Below, one piece after another: positions 25,241 through 34,680 of a stretch of DNA of 64,000 bases. A model generated the notes under the pieces. The model was not told the DNA's origin, ran no database searches, and worked only from the letters and a program-made list of their open reading frames with translations. The stretch's first letter is position 1; every line of letters begins with the position of its first letter. Origin of the DNA: an uncultured Aequorivita sp. (lineage in GTDB: Bacteria > Bacteroidota > Bacteroidia > Flavobacteriales > Flavobacteriaceae); NCBI GenBank assembly GCA_937125455.1, contig CAKZLK010000059.1, positions 1-64,000 on the forward strand. Reading direction: 5' to 3'. Both the position numbers and the translations under genes were made by a program.

Positions 25241-26794
25241 ATTTTTCAAAACAATCGCATCCACACAATTAATTCCATCAATAGCAGCGGAAATAATCCC
25301 GCCGGCATAGCCAGCACCTTCGCCACATGGATACAGACCTTTTACATCTATGTGTTCCAAAGTATCTGGATTTCGTGGAATACTAATTGGCGAGGAAGTT
25401 CTGCTTTCGGGAGCGTGTAGAACCGCTTCGTTTGTATAATAGCCTTTCATTTTTTTGCCAAAAGCTACAAAGGCTTTCTTCAAACGTTTTGATAGTAAAG
25501 GCGGAAGCACTTCATTTAAATCTGCGGAAACTATTCCAGGTTGATATGAAGTCTTCGGAAAATCTTCTGAAACCTTTCCTTCCACAAAATCAATCATCCG
25601 CTGGGCAGGCACTTTTTGCGTCTTCCCTCCTGCTTCCCAGCAACGCTTTTCCACAAACTTTTGAAAGTCGAGACAGACAAATGGATCACCTTCTTTATAA
25701 TTTGGTAAATCTTTTGGCTCCACGCTCACAACGATTCCGGAATTTGCATATGGATTGTTCCGTTTACTAGGGCTCCAACCGTTAGTAACCACTTCCTCCT
25801 GCTCCGTAGCGCATGGAGCAATAATCCCCCCCGGACACATACAGAACGAATATACACCAAGCCCATCCACCTGTTCTACAAGTGAATAACTTGCTGGTGG
25901 AAGAAATGGATTGTCATCTTCTCCGTGATATTGAATGTAATCGATAAGCTCTTGTTGGTGTTCTACACGAACACCAATTGCAAAAGCTTTGGCTTCAATC
26001 TTTATATTTTTATCGTGAAGCAAATAAAAAATATCCCTAGCGGAATGTCCCGTTGCGAGAATCACATTATCAAACTCCAACCAATTTTCATTATTGATTT
26101 GAATAGCTTCTATAGCATTATCCTTTAATCTTAGATCCGTTAATTTTGAATTGAAGTGTACTTCCCCACCATTTTCAAGAATCGCCTCTCGCATGGATGT
26201 TATGATCTTTGGGAGTTTATTGGTTCCAATATGCGGATGTGCATCTACCAAAATATCTTCATCTGCTCCAAAATGAACAAACCACTCCAAAGCTTTCAGT
26301 ACATTTCCTCGCTTTTTTGAACGCGTGTATAGTTTTCCGTCTGAATAGGTTCCCGCGCCACCTTCCCCAAAGCAATAGTTACTTTCTGGGTTTACAATTT
26401 GGTCTTTATTGATTGCAGCTAAATCACGACGGCGTTCACGCACGTCTTTTCCACGTTCAAAAACGATTGGTTTCAAGCCAGCTTCAATTGCTCGTAGTGC
26501 AGCGTAAAGTCCCGCGGGTCCAGAGCCTATAATTGCTATTTGTTTTGCTTTGGAAACATTTTGTGGTAGAAACGGAGGAATTCTTTCTCGCTTTTCGCCC
26601 TTCAGCCATAATTCAACCTGCAGATTTATTTTTATTGGTTTCCGGCGCGCATCTATGGAGCGTTTTCGTATCCGCCAATCGTTTATTGCATCTCTTCGAA
26701 GCTTTTCCTTTTCCAAAGCAAGCTCCAAAATATAATCTAAATCTTCCTGTTGACGAGGTAATACAGCTATTTGAACCAGTCTACTCATAGACAT
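25220..26794 (-). CDS. COG2509-type FAD-dependent oxidoreductase
   Basis: A 524-residue predicted flavoprotein dehydrogenase of unknown substrate. The dinucleotide-binding site is IAIIGSGPAGLYAALRAIEAG (about 87-107; GxGxxG). Later blocks are YCFGEGGAGTYSDGKLYTR (about 160-178) and a C-terminal YPCGEGAGYAGGI (about 487-499), which is diagnostic of this uncharacterised family. The start is either ATG 26794 or ATG 26788, and a -7-like box overlaps it. The last six codons are made of a dispersed repeat. Confidence 0.9.
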   Translation of the reverse strand: MSMSRLVQIAVLPRQQEDLDYILELALEKEKLRRDAINDWRIRKRSIDARRKPIKINLQVELWLKGEKRERIPPFLPQNVSKAKQIAIIGSGPAGLYAALRAIEAGLKPIVFERGKDVRERRRDLAAINKDQIVNPESNYCFGEGGAGTYSDGKLYTRSKKRGNVLKALEWFVHFGADEDILVDAHPHIGTNKLPKIITSMREAILENGGEVHFNSKLTDLRLKDNAIEAIQINNENWLEFDNVILATGHSARDIFYLLHDKNIKIEAKAFAIGVRVEHQQELIDYIQYHGEDDNPFLPPASYSLVEQVDGLGVYSFCMCPGGIIAPCATEQEEVVTNGWSPSKRNNPYANSGIVVSVEPKDLPNYKEGDPFVCLDFQKFVEKRCWEAGGKTQKVPAQRMIDFVEGKVSEDFPKTSYQPGIVSADLNEVLPPLLSKRLKKAFVAFGKKMKGYYTNEAVLHAPESRTSSPISIPRNPDTLEHIDVKGLYPCGEGAGYAGGIISAAIDGINCVDAIVLKNALGYKL

Positions 26795-26845
26795 CAAAGA
26801 TAGTTGTTAATTCCTTAATTAAGAATTCGGGATTCGAATTAACGA

Positions 26846-26880
26846 ATTGACAAATCCCGAAAAACAATTATTTATCTTTG
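26846..26880 (+). promoter_or_regulatory. promoter of lplA
   Basis: ATTG (26846-26849), a 23-base spacer and TATCTTTG (26873-26880) match the consensus. The start is near 26887, about 13 nt before the ATG. Confidence 0.5.
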
Positions 26881-26899
26881 AAAAAAATATACTACAAAA

Positions 26900-27904
26900 A
26901 TGATTTTTTTAGAAAACGAAGGCAATACCAATCCACAACTAAACCTGGCTTTAGAGGAATATGCACTGCGAAATTTCAGTGCTGAAAATGATTATTTATT
27001 GTTCTATATAAATGAACCATCCATCATTATTGGTCGTAACCAAAACACCTTGGAAGAAATAAACCACGAATATGTGAAAGAAAACAACATTCAAGTTGTA
27101 CGAAGAGTTTCAGGTGGTGGAGCAGTATATCACGATTATGGTAACCTAAATTTTAGTTTCATCACCAATCATGACGGGAAGAGCTTAAACAATTTCAAAA
27201 AATTTACAGCTCCCGTTATTAAAGTTTTAAAAAAATTAGGATTAGATGCAGAACTGAAAGGTCGCAACGACATACAAGTTGAAGAAAAGAAAATATCTGG
27301 CACTGCACAATTTTCCACAGGAAAAAGGATGGTGAGCCACGGCACGCTTTTGTTAAATACCGATTTGGGTGAAGTTGTTAATGCACTAAACGTTAAGATG
27401 AGCAAGATTGAGTCCAAAGGCCATAAATCAGTGCGTAGTCGTGTAGCTAATATTTCTGAATTTTTAAAAGAACCTCTAAAGATTGAAGCATTCCGGCAGC
27501 TTTTACTGGAAGGTCTTTACGAGGAAAGCGAACCCTTTGAAAGCTATTATTTAACGCCAGAAGAGTGGAAAGCTGTTCATCAGCTAAAAGAAGAAAAATA
27601 TGATACTTGGGACTGGAATTACGGCCGCTCTCCAAAATTCAATATTCAGCGTAGTAAGCGTTTTTCTGTTGGCGAAATAGACCTTCGCATATTTGTTGAA
27701 AAAGGACACATCAAAGATTTTAAGGTTTTTGGCGATTTCTTTGGAAAGGAACCTATAGAAAAACTTGAAAGATTACTACAAGGAGCTCGTTATGAAAAGG
27801 AAGATGTTTCAGAACTCTTGAAAGATATTGAGATACAGGAATATTTTGGAGATATTCCAAAAATGGATTTTATTGAATTGATTTATGGTGCTGATGAAGC
27901 ATAA
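26900..27904 (+). CDS. lplA: lipoate-protein ligase
   Basis: A 334-residue ligase that activates free lipoate with ATP and attaches it to lipoyl domains of 2-oxoacid dehydrogenases and GcvH. The N-terminal catalytic domain has EPSIIIGRNQNTLEEIN (about 36-52), RRVSGGGAVYHDYGNLNFSF (about 73-92) and the lysine block KKISGTAQF (about 130-138). The C-terminal accessory domain (about 250-334) is present, as in LplA from Firmicutes. Confidence 0.95.
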   Translation: MIFLENEGNTNPQLNLALEEYALRNFSAENDYLLFYINEPSIIIGRNQNTLEEINHEYVKENNIQVVRRVSGGGAVYHDYGNLNFSFITNHDGKSLNNFKKFTAPVIKVLKKLGLDAELKGRNDIQVEEKKISGTAQFSTGKRMVSHGTLLLNTDLGEVVNALNVKMSKIESKGHKSVRSRVANISEFLKEPLKIEAFRQLLLEGLYEESEPFESYYLTPEEWKAVHQLKEEKYDTWDWNYGRSPKFNIQRSKRFSVGEIDLRIFVEKGHIKDFKVFGDFFGKEPIEKLERLLQGARYEKEDVSELLKDIEIQEYFGDIPKMDFIELIYGADEA

Positions 27905-27944
27905 TAGTGAAAGAGTTTATTTGTTGAATTTCATAGTTCTTTAG

Positions 27945-28085
27945 ATGAATAAAAAATTGAAGATACTCTTAATGGTGGCAGCTGCGTTTATTACTATAAT
28001 AGGAGTTGTTACGGGAAAGTTCTTGTTTCTATTTATTTGGCTTCCGTTGGGCTTTCTTTTTGGGAAGAAAAGTAAAGAGCAATAA
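27945..28085 (+). CDS. small membrane protein, 46 residues, unknown function
   Basis: The frame starts at ATG 27945, 40 bases after lplA, and ends in TAA at 28083-28085. The product begins MNKKLKILLMVAAAFITIIG and has two hydrophobic stretches (about 6-21 and 26-40) and a basic tail GKKSKEQ. It has the composition of a small two-helix inner-membrane protein. It is probably cotranscribed with lplA. I do not recognise a family. The call rests on start, hydrophobic pattern, position and lack of any competing gene. Confidence 0.55.
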   Translation: MNKKLKILLMVAAAFITIIGVVTGKFLFLFIWLPLGFLFGKKSKEQ

Positions 28086-28086
28086 C

Positions 28087-29424
28087 CTAAAAAGTATAAG
28101 AATATTCAATTCCACCACCAACCAATGTATTTGAAACATTAGAAAAATCCACGCCTCCCATTAACTTAAATGTTCCCATCTTATCGCTTTTATAGGCAAG
28201 TGAACCATAGTTGTAAAAATATTTCCACGCTGGATTAAAAGGTTTTCGATACGTTCCCAAATATTTTGTATAGGTAGTTTTAACTTTCCATTCAAATTTC
28301 GAAAAGTTTCCTGAAATCCCTAAATGATGAATCTTTGTCCGATTACTAATATACGGGCTGCTTATTTCTGTTATTTCAATGTTTTTATCAAAAAGAATAA
28401 AAGGCAATCCTATAATATTTTGTTCATAGGACCAGCCACTTCTGTAAATATTATTACCAAAATATCCATCAAACCCGCTACCCACAGATATTCCGCTTTG
28501 ATCGGAAGTATCTATATATTCATAAAGAATAGAGGAAATTATTTTTTGGGTTTTTGGCTTGAAGTAAAGCCCCCAAACTCCATCTGGAAAATTTGCCAGA
28601 CGAGTTCCAGAACCATCTTCAAAAGGATGTTCGTGGTAAAATGAGAAATCGCCCCAGCTATTTTTAAATTCATAATTTAAAAAATAAGAGCCCAAATGGT
28701 TTCCTACTTTATTTATAGTTTCGCCTTCAATACCGAGCTCCTCTGAATTATGCGCAAAAAAAACATTGATAAAATCTTTAAAACCATCTTTTAAATCACC
28801 ATAAACAGGAGATGTTCCGCCCCATTGGACATAATGCTGAAGCTGCGCAGTAAGTTTATGATTTTCGTTGAAATTTGTTATTAAGGCCAGTCTTTTGTAA
28901 TGAACATGCACCCCATCAACAAATCTGTCATCGTTTAATTCGTAATGCGCGATGCCCCAATCTATTCCGAAAGTGTTGGATATTTTAATTGGATTATTGG
29001 CTTCCAAAAGAATTCCGGATAAAGGCCTTGCATTTTCAGACCATAAAAAATTTTGATTTGTTGCAGAAAGACCATCAAGCACTTCTTTTTGCTTTTTAGC
29101 GCCCACGGTAGCAAACAGCCAAGAATTTTCAAACTGTAAATATAAATCTTTTCGCTGAACGGCATCTTCCACTCCATCCCTACCATATATTGCTGCGCCT
29201 CCATTAATTTTAAAGGAAGAATATATTAAACTTGCTTTTAACTCCCCTGTCGCGGAAACATTGGTTAGTGCTCCAACCCCATAGTTAGTATTTGTATGAA
29301 ACCAAAAAGGATTTTCATCTTCATTAGAAAGTATTGCTTTTGTTTCGATGCTTCCCTTAATATCAAATTCCTGGGAAAAGATTATCATTGGAAAGAGAAA
29401 GACAAAAACTTTTATCAATTTCAT
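28087..29424 (-). CDS. Wzi-family capsule assembly outer-membrane protein
   Basis: A 445-residue beta-barrel protein with a signal peptide (about 1-17, ending IFSQ) and many amphipathic strands, ending in an aromatic residue (YSYTF). Blocks such as FWFHTNTNYG, QRKDLYLQFENSWLFATVG and QHYVQWGGTSP agree with the capsule assembly Wzi family, which helps hold capsular polymer at the cell surface. It is the last gene of the polysaccharide run, 15 bases after the Wzc-like gene. Confidence 0.82.
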   Translation of the reverse strand: MKLIKVFVFLFPMIIFSQEFDIKGSIETKAILSNEDENPFWFHTNTNYGVGALTNVSATGELKASLIYSSFKINGGAAIYGRDGVEDAVQRKDLYLQFENSWLFATVGAKKQKEVLDGLSATNQNFLWSENARPLSGILLEANNPIKISNTFGIDWGIAHYELNDDRFVDGVHVHYKRLALITNFNENHKLTAQLQHYVQWGGTSPVYGDLKDGFKDFINVFFAHNSEELGIEGETINKVGNHLGSYFLNYEFKNSWGDFSFYHEHPFEDGSGTRLANFPDGVWGLYFKPKTQKIISSILYEYIDTSDQSGISVGSGFDGYFGNNIYRSGWSYEQNIIGLPFILFDKNIEITEISSPYISNRTKIHHLGISGNFSKFEWKVKTTYTKYLGTYRKPFNPAWKYFYNYGSLAYKSDKMGTFKLMGGVDFSNVSNTLVGGGIEYSYTF

Positions 29425-29439
29425 AAACCGTATTTTCTT

Positions 29440-31824
29440 TTATTTATTTAAAAGTCTTTTCAGTAGAGAACGCTCTTCACGGGCATAGGCATACCCATAT
29501 TTATTACCGTAACCAAAATTATTAAGGTTTACATTATTCAAAACAATAGCCACATTTGCCAAACGTCCATCATCTATGGCGTCCTGTGGGAAATCTAGCA
29601 AACGTTTGTCGGTATATCCCGCGCGAACTACATAAAGGGTAATGTCTGCCAGTTTGTTTATCAAAATAGTATCTGTAACAAGCATAGATGGAGCAGTATC
29701 CATAATGATATAGTCAAAATCTTTTTTAAGTTCATCCACAAAGCTGGTTGTTCGTTTTTGCATTAACAATTCCGCAGGGTTTGGCGGGATGGCACCCGAA
29801 AGAACGATACTCAGGTTTTTGTTGTATTCACTCTGTGAAACAACATCATTAACCTCCATATCTTCATATACAATGTATTCTGTAAGTCCTTTTTTGGATT
29901 TTAAATGTTCCGGCAAATAACGTTGTAACTGTGGGTTACGAATGTCAGCTCCCACTAAAACTACTTTTTTACCTGTAAGGGCTAAAGTCAATGCGAGATT
30001 AAAGGCCACAAAAGTTTTCCCCTCGCCTTTGATAGTAGATGTGACTATCATCGTCTTTCCTCTCTCATTTTCCTCAAGCTTATTGATAAACAAATACTGA
30101 AGATTAGTGCGTAATATTCTATAAGCTTCAGCCATAATACTGCGGTCATTATGCTGAATTAAATCTGCTTCATTACGCTTAATTTTCGGAATTTCACCAA
30201 TAATAGGTGTAGATGGAAGATGGCGTTCTACATCTCTACGTGAAGTTACTTTTGTATTCAAAAGGTTAGCGCCGTATACTCCAATAAAAGGAATTAAAAG
30301 TCCAGCCAATAACGATCCTAAATAGATAAGTGGTTTTTTAGGGGAAACGGGTTTTTTAGTGCTATAGGCACTGTCAACTACTTTTGCTTTTGGAGAAGTT
30401 GCTGCCAACGTTATTGAAGCCTCTTCACGTTGCTGCAAAAGGAACAAATAAAGTTGTTCTTTTATGGTTTGCTGTCTCTCTATTCCTCTAAAAATCTTTT
30501 CTTTAGCAGGAACTTGCGATATTTTTGAATTAATTGTTGATTCCTCAATATTAAGATCTTTCATTGCTATCTTTAAAGCATTACTCGAATTTTGTAAACT
30601 TCCTAGAATGCTTGCGCGCATTTGCTCTATTTGGTTATTGACATTTTTCACCACTGGGTTTTTTGCTGTGGAGCTCTGCATCAATTTATTTCTGTAAAGA
30701 ATTAACTGGTTATAGTTATTTACAGCAGTAGCCACTTCTTCACTCTGAATTCCGATGTTAGAAGGTAAAAGCTCAGCATTTGAACTTTTTTCCATATAAT
30801 CTATCATCGTTTTAGAAAGTTCCAACTGAGTGCCGATATCCATCTGTTTTTTATTGAATTCGCTAGCATTTTCAAGTATTATCTGAGCTTCAGCTTGAAT
30901 ATCAGTTAAACGGTTGTTCGTTTTGAAAATTTCCTTATTACTTTCTACTGAATCGAGTTCTCTGGTAATTATCTGTAATCGAGAATCTATAAATTTTGAA
31001 GTGTTCTTTGCAATTTCGTTCCTGTCCGCAATTGCATCTTGATTGTATTGGGAAACAAGCTCGTCAAGAAAATCCTCAGCTTTTTCGGTTACAGGCGTGA
31101 GCATGCTTAATTCTAAAACATTACTGGATTTTATTTCGTTTTCTATTACTACCTTTTGTTGATAGTCAAGTGCTACATTTTCAACGGGGAGGTATGTTAC
31201 AACAACTGTTCTGTCCAAAAATGATTCAAAGTTTTCAATATTTTCCAAATTTGGAAGAATAGTTATTTCTCCAAAAGGAAGGGATACTTGTTCACCAAAT
31301 TTATAGGTTCCCTCTACAGAATTGGCTTCATCCTCAAGTTTGTATTCAGATTTGGAAAGTACTTCAACATATAGCTTTGGAACACTAATTCTATTCCCTA
31401 CTTTATTAAAATTCTGATATTGAACTGTAAAAGGGAGGTATGCATAAATTTCTGAGGTTTTAATGGCCCCAACAGATTCATATTTGATGTTCAACCCGAG
31501 CTCCCTTACGGTTTTTGATATAATTCTTTTTGAATTAAATATAGCTAGTTCATTATCAATCTTACTGGTATTAAATCTAGAAAGAAAACTTCCAAATTGT
31601 GAAAAAGCAGCCATTTCCATTGGACTACTTGCGCTTTTTTCATCTTTTATAATTATTGTCGCTCGCGTTTGATAGAGCGTGGTTGTATAGCGCAAGTATA
31701 TAAATGCAAGCAAAATTGCAACGACAACCCCCAAAACGAATAGATACCAATACCGTGTGTATTGTTCAACAATTTCGCGCAATGGCAATTCTTTTGTATC
31801 CTGTTTGTATCGGTTTTCCTCCAT
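29440..31824 (-). CDS. Wzc-like polysaccharide co-polymerase / tyrosine autokinase
   Basis: A 794-residue inner-membrane protein. Order: cytoplasmic start, TM1 (about 30-50), large periplasmic Wzz-type domain with coiled coils (about 60-500), TM2 (about 510-532), then a BY-kinase domain with Walker A TSTIKGEGKTF (about 598-608) and Walker A' VGADIRNP. The tail is Tyr-rich (NNFGYGNKYGYAYAREE), the usual autophosphorylation site. It controls polymer length and export together with the Wza-like protein, whose gene is 16 bases upstream. Confidence 0.95.
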   Translation of the reverse strand: MEENRYKQDTKELPLREIVEQYTRYWYLFVLGVVVAILLAFIYLRYTTTLYQTRATIIIKDEKSASSPMEMAAFSQFGSFLSRFNTSKIDNELAIFNSKRIISKTVRELGLNIKYESVGAIKTSEIYAYLPFTVQYQNFNKVGNRISVPKLYVEVLSKSEYKLEDEANSVEGTYKFGEQVSLPFGEITILPNLENIENFESFLDRTVVVTYLPVENVALDYQQKVVIENEIKSSNVLELSMLTPVTEKAEDFLDELVSQYNQDAIADRNEIAKNTSKFIDSRLQIITRELDSVESNKEIFKTNNRLTDIQAEAQIILENASEFNKKQMDIGTQLELSKTMIDYMEKSSNAELLPSNIGIQSEEVATAVNNYNQLILYRNKLMQSSTAKNPVVKNVNNQIEQMRASILGSLQNSSNALKIAMKDLNIEESTINSKISQVPAKEKIFRGIERQQTIKEQLYLFLLQQREEASITLAATSPKAKVVDSAYSTKKPVSPKKPLIYLGSLLAGLLIPFIGVYGANLLNTKVTSRRDVERHLPSTPIIGEIPKIKRNEADLIQHNDRSIMAEAYRILRTNLQYLFINKLEENERGKTMIVTSTIKGEGKTFVAFNLALTLALTGKKVVLVGADIRNPQLQRYLPEHLKSKKGLTEYIVYEDMEVNDVVSQSEYNKNLSIVLSGAIPPNPAELLMQKRTTSFVDELKKDFDYIIMDTAPSMLVTDTILINKLADITLYVVRAGYTDKRLLDFPQDAIDDGRLANVAIVLNNVNLNNFGYGNKYGYAYAREERSLLKRLLNK

Positions 31825-31840
31825 AATTTAAGGCGGCAAT

Positions 31841-32596
31841 TTATCGGGTTAAAAGAATAACGGTGCTCAATACAACCGTAACTAGTGATAGTAATGCAGG
31901 TACATCCGGAATAAAACCAGATTTACGAACGCCTTTAAGCGAAGGCTCTACGTAAACTATATCATTTTGTTTTAAAAAATAATAGGGTGTGGTAAAAAGG
32001 TCGGCACTGGTGTAATCAATTCTGGCAACCTTACGAACACCATTCTCTTCGCGAATTACAGTAACTGCATTTCTTTTTCCATCCAATGTGAAGTCACCTG
32101 CAAGGGCAATTGCTTCGGGCAAAGTAACGCGCTCATCCTGAATTCTGAAAACACCTGGTGCTTTTACTTCTCCAATAACTGTTACTTTAAAATTGATGAT
32201 GCGTACATCCACCACTACATCTGTTATATATTCTGAAAGTTTAGTTTTTAACTCCTGCTCTACCGTGCCACGTGTTTTGCCCATAACAGATAATGTACCC
32301 AACACTGGAAAGCGGATATTTCCTTCAGAATCTACAAGATACCCTTGTAATTGAATATTATTTGTAACTGGAGCTCCTTCAGAGCCAATAGAGCGCTTGA
32401 AAGGTTTTACAACTTCTTCATCTATGGAGGAAACAGTGATATATAGTATATCGTTGGGCTCAATGATTGGTTCAAAAGAGCTATTTATTTCTTTTAAATT
32501 TAGACTTTCAGCATCCTGAAAATATACTATCTCCTTTTTGGTCGCACAGGAATAGAGGCATACAGTTAGCAAAAACAAAATTGCAATTTTATTCAT
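31841..32596 (-). CDS. Wza-like polysaccharide export lipoprotein
   Basis: A 251-residue outer-membrane export protein. Residues 1-17 are a lipoprotein signal ending LYSC (Cys17). A poly-export domain (about 40-130: EPNDILYITVSS) is followed by an SLBB domain (about 135-215: VTVIGEVKAPGVFRI). A C-terminal hydrophobic helix (about 228-249) is the kind that can cross the outer membrane as in Wza. The neighbours are Wzc-like and dehydratase genes. Confidence 0.93.
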   Translation of the reverse strand: MNKIAILFLLTVCLYSCATKKEIVYFQDAESLNLKEINSSFEPIIEPNDILYITVSSIDEEVVKPFKRSIGSEGAPVTNNIQLQGYLVDSEGNIRFPVLGTLSVMGKTRGTVEQELKTKLSEYITDVVVDVRIINFKVTVIGEVKAPGVFRIQDERVTLPEAIALAGDFTLDGKRNAVTVIREENGVRKVARIDYTSADLFTTPYYFLKQNDIVYVEPSLKGVRKSGFIPDVPALLSLVTVVLSTVILLTR

Positions 32597-32614
32597 TACG
32601 TTTTTTTAAAGGTA

Positions 32615-32622
32615 CAAATATA
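32615..32622 (-). promoter_or_regulatory. candidate internal -7 box before the Wza/Wzc/Wzi genes
   Basis: On the minus strand this reads TATATTTG, an exact -7 consensus, and would start transcription about 12 nt before the ATG at 32596. No convincing -33 box is found. Confidence 0.35.
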
Positions 32623-32684
32623 AGGTCTTCGTAAAATATAGCAGGTGTTTTTTAAGAGTATCTCTGGGGAGTGAAATACTGAGT

Positions 32685-34613
32685 TTAGACGTGCTTTTGC
32701 GCTACGTCCAAAATTTCATATTCTGAATTATTACTCAAAAATTCGGGGATAAGTTCTTTTAGCTTCTTCACAATTTCTTTTCTTTTTCCGTATTCTGATA
32801 AAGCAACTATTTCCTTTATTTTGATAGTTATTTCAACATAATCCAGTGTCGGTACTTTTGATACCATAATTTTTGGATGATATGTAGGCAAAGAGGTTGA
32901 AGTATCGTTCAACAATTCTTCATAAAGTTTTTCACCAGGCCTAAGCCCTGTAATTTCAATATCTATATCTTCATATGGTTTTAGACCCGAAAGACGGATC
33001 ATTCGTTCAGCCATATCAAGAATTTTTATGGGTTTACCCATATCAAAAACATATATTTCCCCGCCATTGCCCATTGTTCCAGCTTGAAGCACCAATTGGC
33101 AAGCTTCGCTAATGGTCATAAAATATCTGATAATATCTTTGTGTGTAACAGTTACCGGCCCTCCTTCTGCAATTTGTTTTCTGAAATGAGGAATTACGGA
33201 ACCGTTGGAACCCAATACATTTCCGAAGCGAGTGGTTATGAAACGAGTATTTGTATTTATATGATCTTGCAAAGATTGAACATACATTTCGGCAGCCCGT
33301 TTTGAGGCGCCCATAACATTGGTTGGGTTTACTGCCTTATCGGTAGAAACCATTACAAATTTATCAATTCTGTATTTTACGGATAAATCTGCTAAAATAA
33401 TAGTCCCTCTGATATTAACGTATACAGCCTCGTGGGGATTTTTTTCAATTAAAGGGACGTGTTTATAAGCTGCGGCATGATATACTATGTCGAATTCATA
33501 CTTTGCAAAAAGCATTTCCATTCGTTCTTTGTTTCTGATGTCCGCAAGCATCACCGTGAAATTAAGACCGCTATGATTTCGGTTCATATAAAGCTCCATC
33601 TCGTGAAGTGCAGATTCGGCATTGTCCAGAATTACTATCTTCTTTGGGCAGAAGGATGTTAACTGTCTTACAATTTCACTACCAATAGAGCCGGCACCAC
33701 CAGTAACCAATATTGTTTTATTACAGAGATCGTTCTTAATTAGCTCAGAATCCATCGCAATTGGGCTACGCTCCAACAAGTCTTCAATCTGTATCGGTTT
33801 TATCTGCGTTTGAATATCCTCTTTTCTATTCCAATGCTCCACAAGGGGTACGTTGAAGATTTCAACCTTATTTGCCAAACAAGCTTCAACAATTTGGTTC
33901 TTTTCCTTAATGGTAAGTGATTCACTCACGATTAATACCCCATCCAAATTGTACTGAGCCAAAAGTTCAGTAAATTCATTAGATGTCGTTGTGATTGGAA
34001 CTGAAAAAACAGGCTTGTTTAGAATTTTTAAATTATTACTTATTTGGTTTTCAGTGATAAAACCAACAAGTTTATATGGAAGGTTAGATTCTGTGGTAAG
34101 TGCCTTTCCCAAAGAAATGGTTTGATCGTCCATTCCGAGAATCAAAACTCTTTTCTTTAGTTTTCCATCATTAAAAGCCTTTAAATATTGATAGGCTTCT
34201 TTCACTGCTATTCTGAAAAACAGCATAAATGTGAACGAAAAAAACATATAAAGCAAGATACCCGTGGTCAAAAATATTTTTTGGCCCGTGAAAACAAAGA
34301 AAATATAGTTAAATAATATTGCGGTAATCGCTGTTAAAAATGAAGAAGAAGCAACTTTAAATACATCTGTAAATGTTGAATGGCGTACTATTCCTGCATA
34401 CGTTCTAAGTGCATAGAAAAAGAAAACGTTTATGGATATTAAAAATAAAGCCCTCAAAGGAGTAGGCCATGCTTTATGAAATTTTAAGGGTGTGCCGTCT
34501 AATATCAAGAACATTAATACAAACGAAACAATACAGATAAAAATATCCAATAAAAAAACAGCCCAACGAGGCAGATACCTCTGATCTAAAAATTTCAGTT
34601 TGCTTGTTTGCAT
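32685..34613 (-). CDS. membrane-bound UDP-sugar 4,6-dehydratase (PglF/WbpM/FlaA1 large type)
   Basis: A 642-residue inner-membrane enzyme with four N-terminal membrane helices (about 12-125), a first nucleotide-binding region (about 135-260) and a C-terminal dehydratase domain with GGAGSIGSEIVRQL (about 282-295). The catalytic region has VSTDKAVNPTNVMGASKRAAEM, where Met replaces the usual Tyr, as in this family. It makes UDP-4-keto-6-deoxy-GlcNAc, the substrate of the aminotransferase encoded next door. I use the ATG at 34613, since the longer frame begins with TTG at 34649. Confidence 0.93.
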   Translation of the reverse strand: MQTSKLKFLDQRYLPRWAVFLLDIFICIVSFVLMFLILDGTPLKFHKAWPTPLRALFLISINVFFFYALRTYAGIVRHSTFTDVFKVASSSFLTAITAILFNYIFFVFTGQKIFLTTGILLYMFFSFTFMLFFRIAVKEAYQYLKAFNDGKLKKRVLILGMDDQTISLGKALTTESNLPYKLVGFITENQISNNLKILNKPVFSVPITTTSNEFTELLAQYNLDGVLIVSESLTIKEKNQIVEACLANKVEIFNVPLVEHWNRKEDIQTQIKPIQIEDLLERSPIAMDSELIKNDLCNKTILVTGGAGSIGSEIVRQLTSFCPKKIVILDNAESALHEMELYMNRNHSGLNFTVMLADIRNKERMEMLFAKYEFDIVYHAAAYKHVPLIEKNPHEAVYVNIRGTIILADLSVKYRIDKFVMVSTDKAVNPTNVMGASKRAAEMYVQSLQDHINTNTRFITTRFGNVLGSNGSVIPHFRKQIAEGGPVTVTHKDIIRYFMTISEACQLVLQAGTMGNGGEIYVFDMGKPIKILDMAERMIRLSGLKPYEDIDIEITGLRPGEKLYEELLNDTSTSLPTYHPKIMVSKVPTLDYVEITIKIKEIVALSEYGKRKEIVKKLKELIPEFLSNNSEYEILDVAQKHV

Positions 34614-34670
34614 TTTTATTCTACTAAATAGAGGATTATTCTTAAACAATTTTCATTCGATTTGGGGCTA

Positions 34671-34678
34671 CAAATATA
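34671..34678 (-). promoter_or_regulatory. candidate internal -7 box before the dehydratase gene
   Basis: TATATTTG on the minus strand lies between the aminotransferase stop codon and the dehydratase start. Transcription would begin near 34664, about 50 nt before ATG 34613. A good -33 element is not visible. Confidence 0.3.
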
Positions 34679-34680
34679 CC

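Noticed and set aside
32685-34649. Longer dehydratase start at 34649
   Set aside because: It begins with TTG and adds 12 untypical residues. The ATG at 34613 is preferred.
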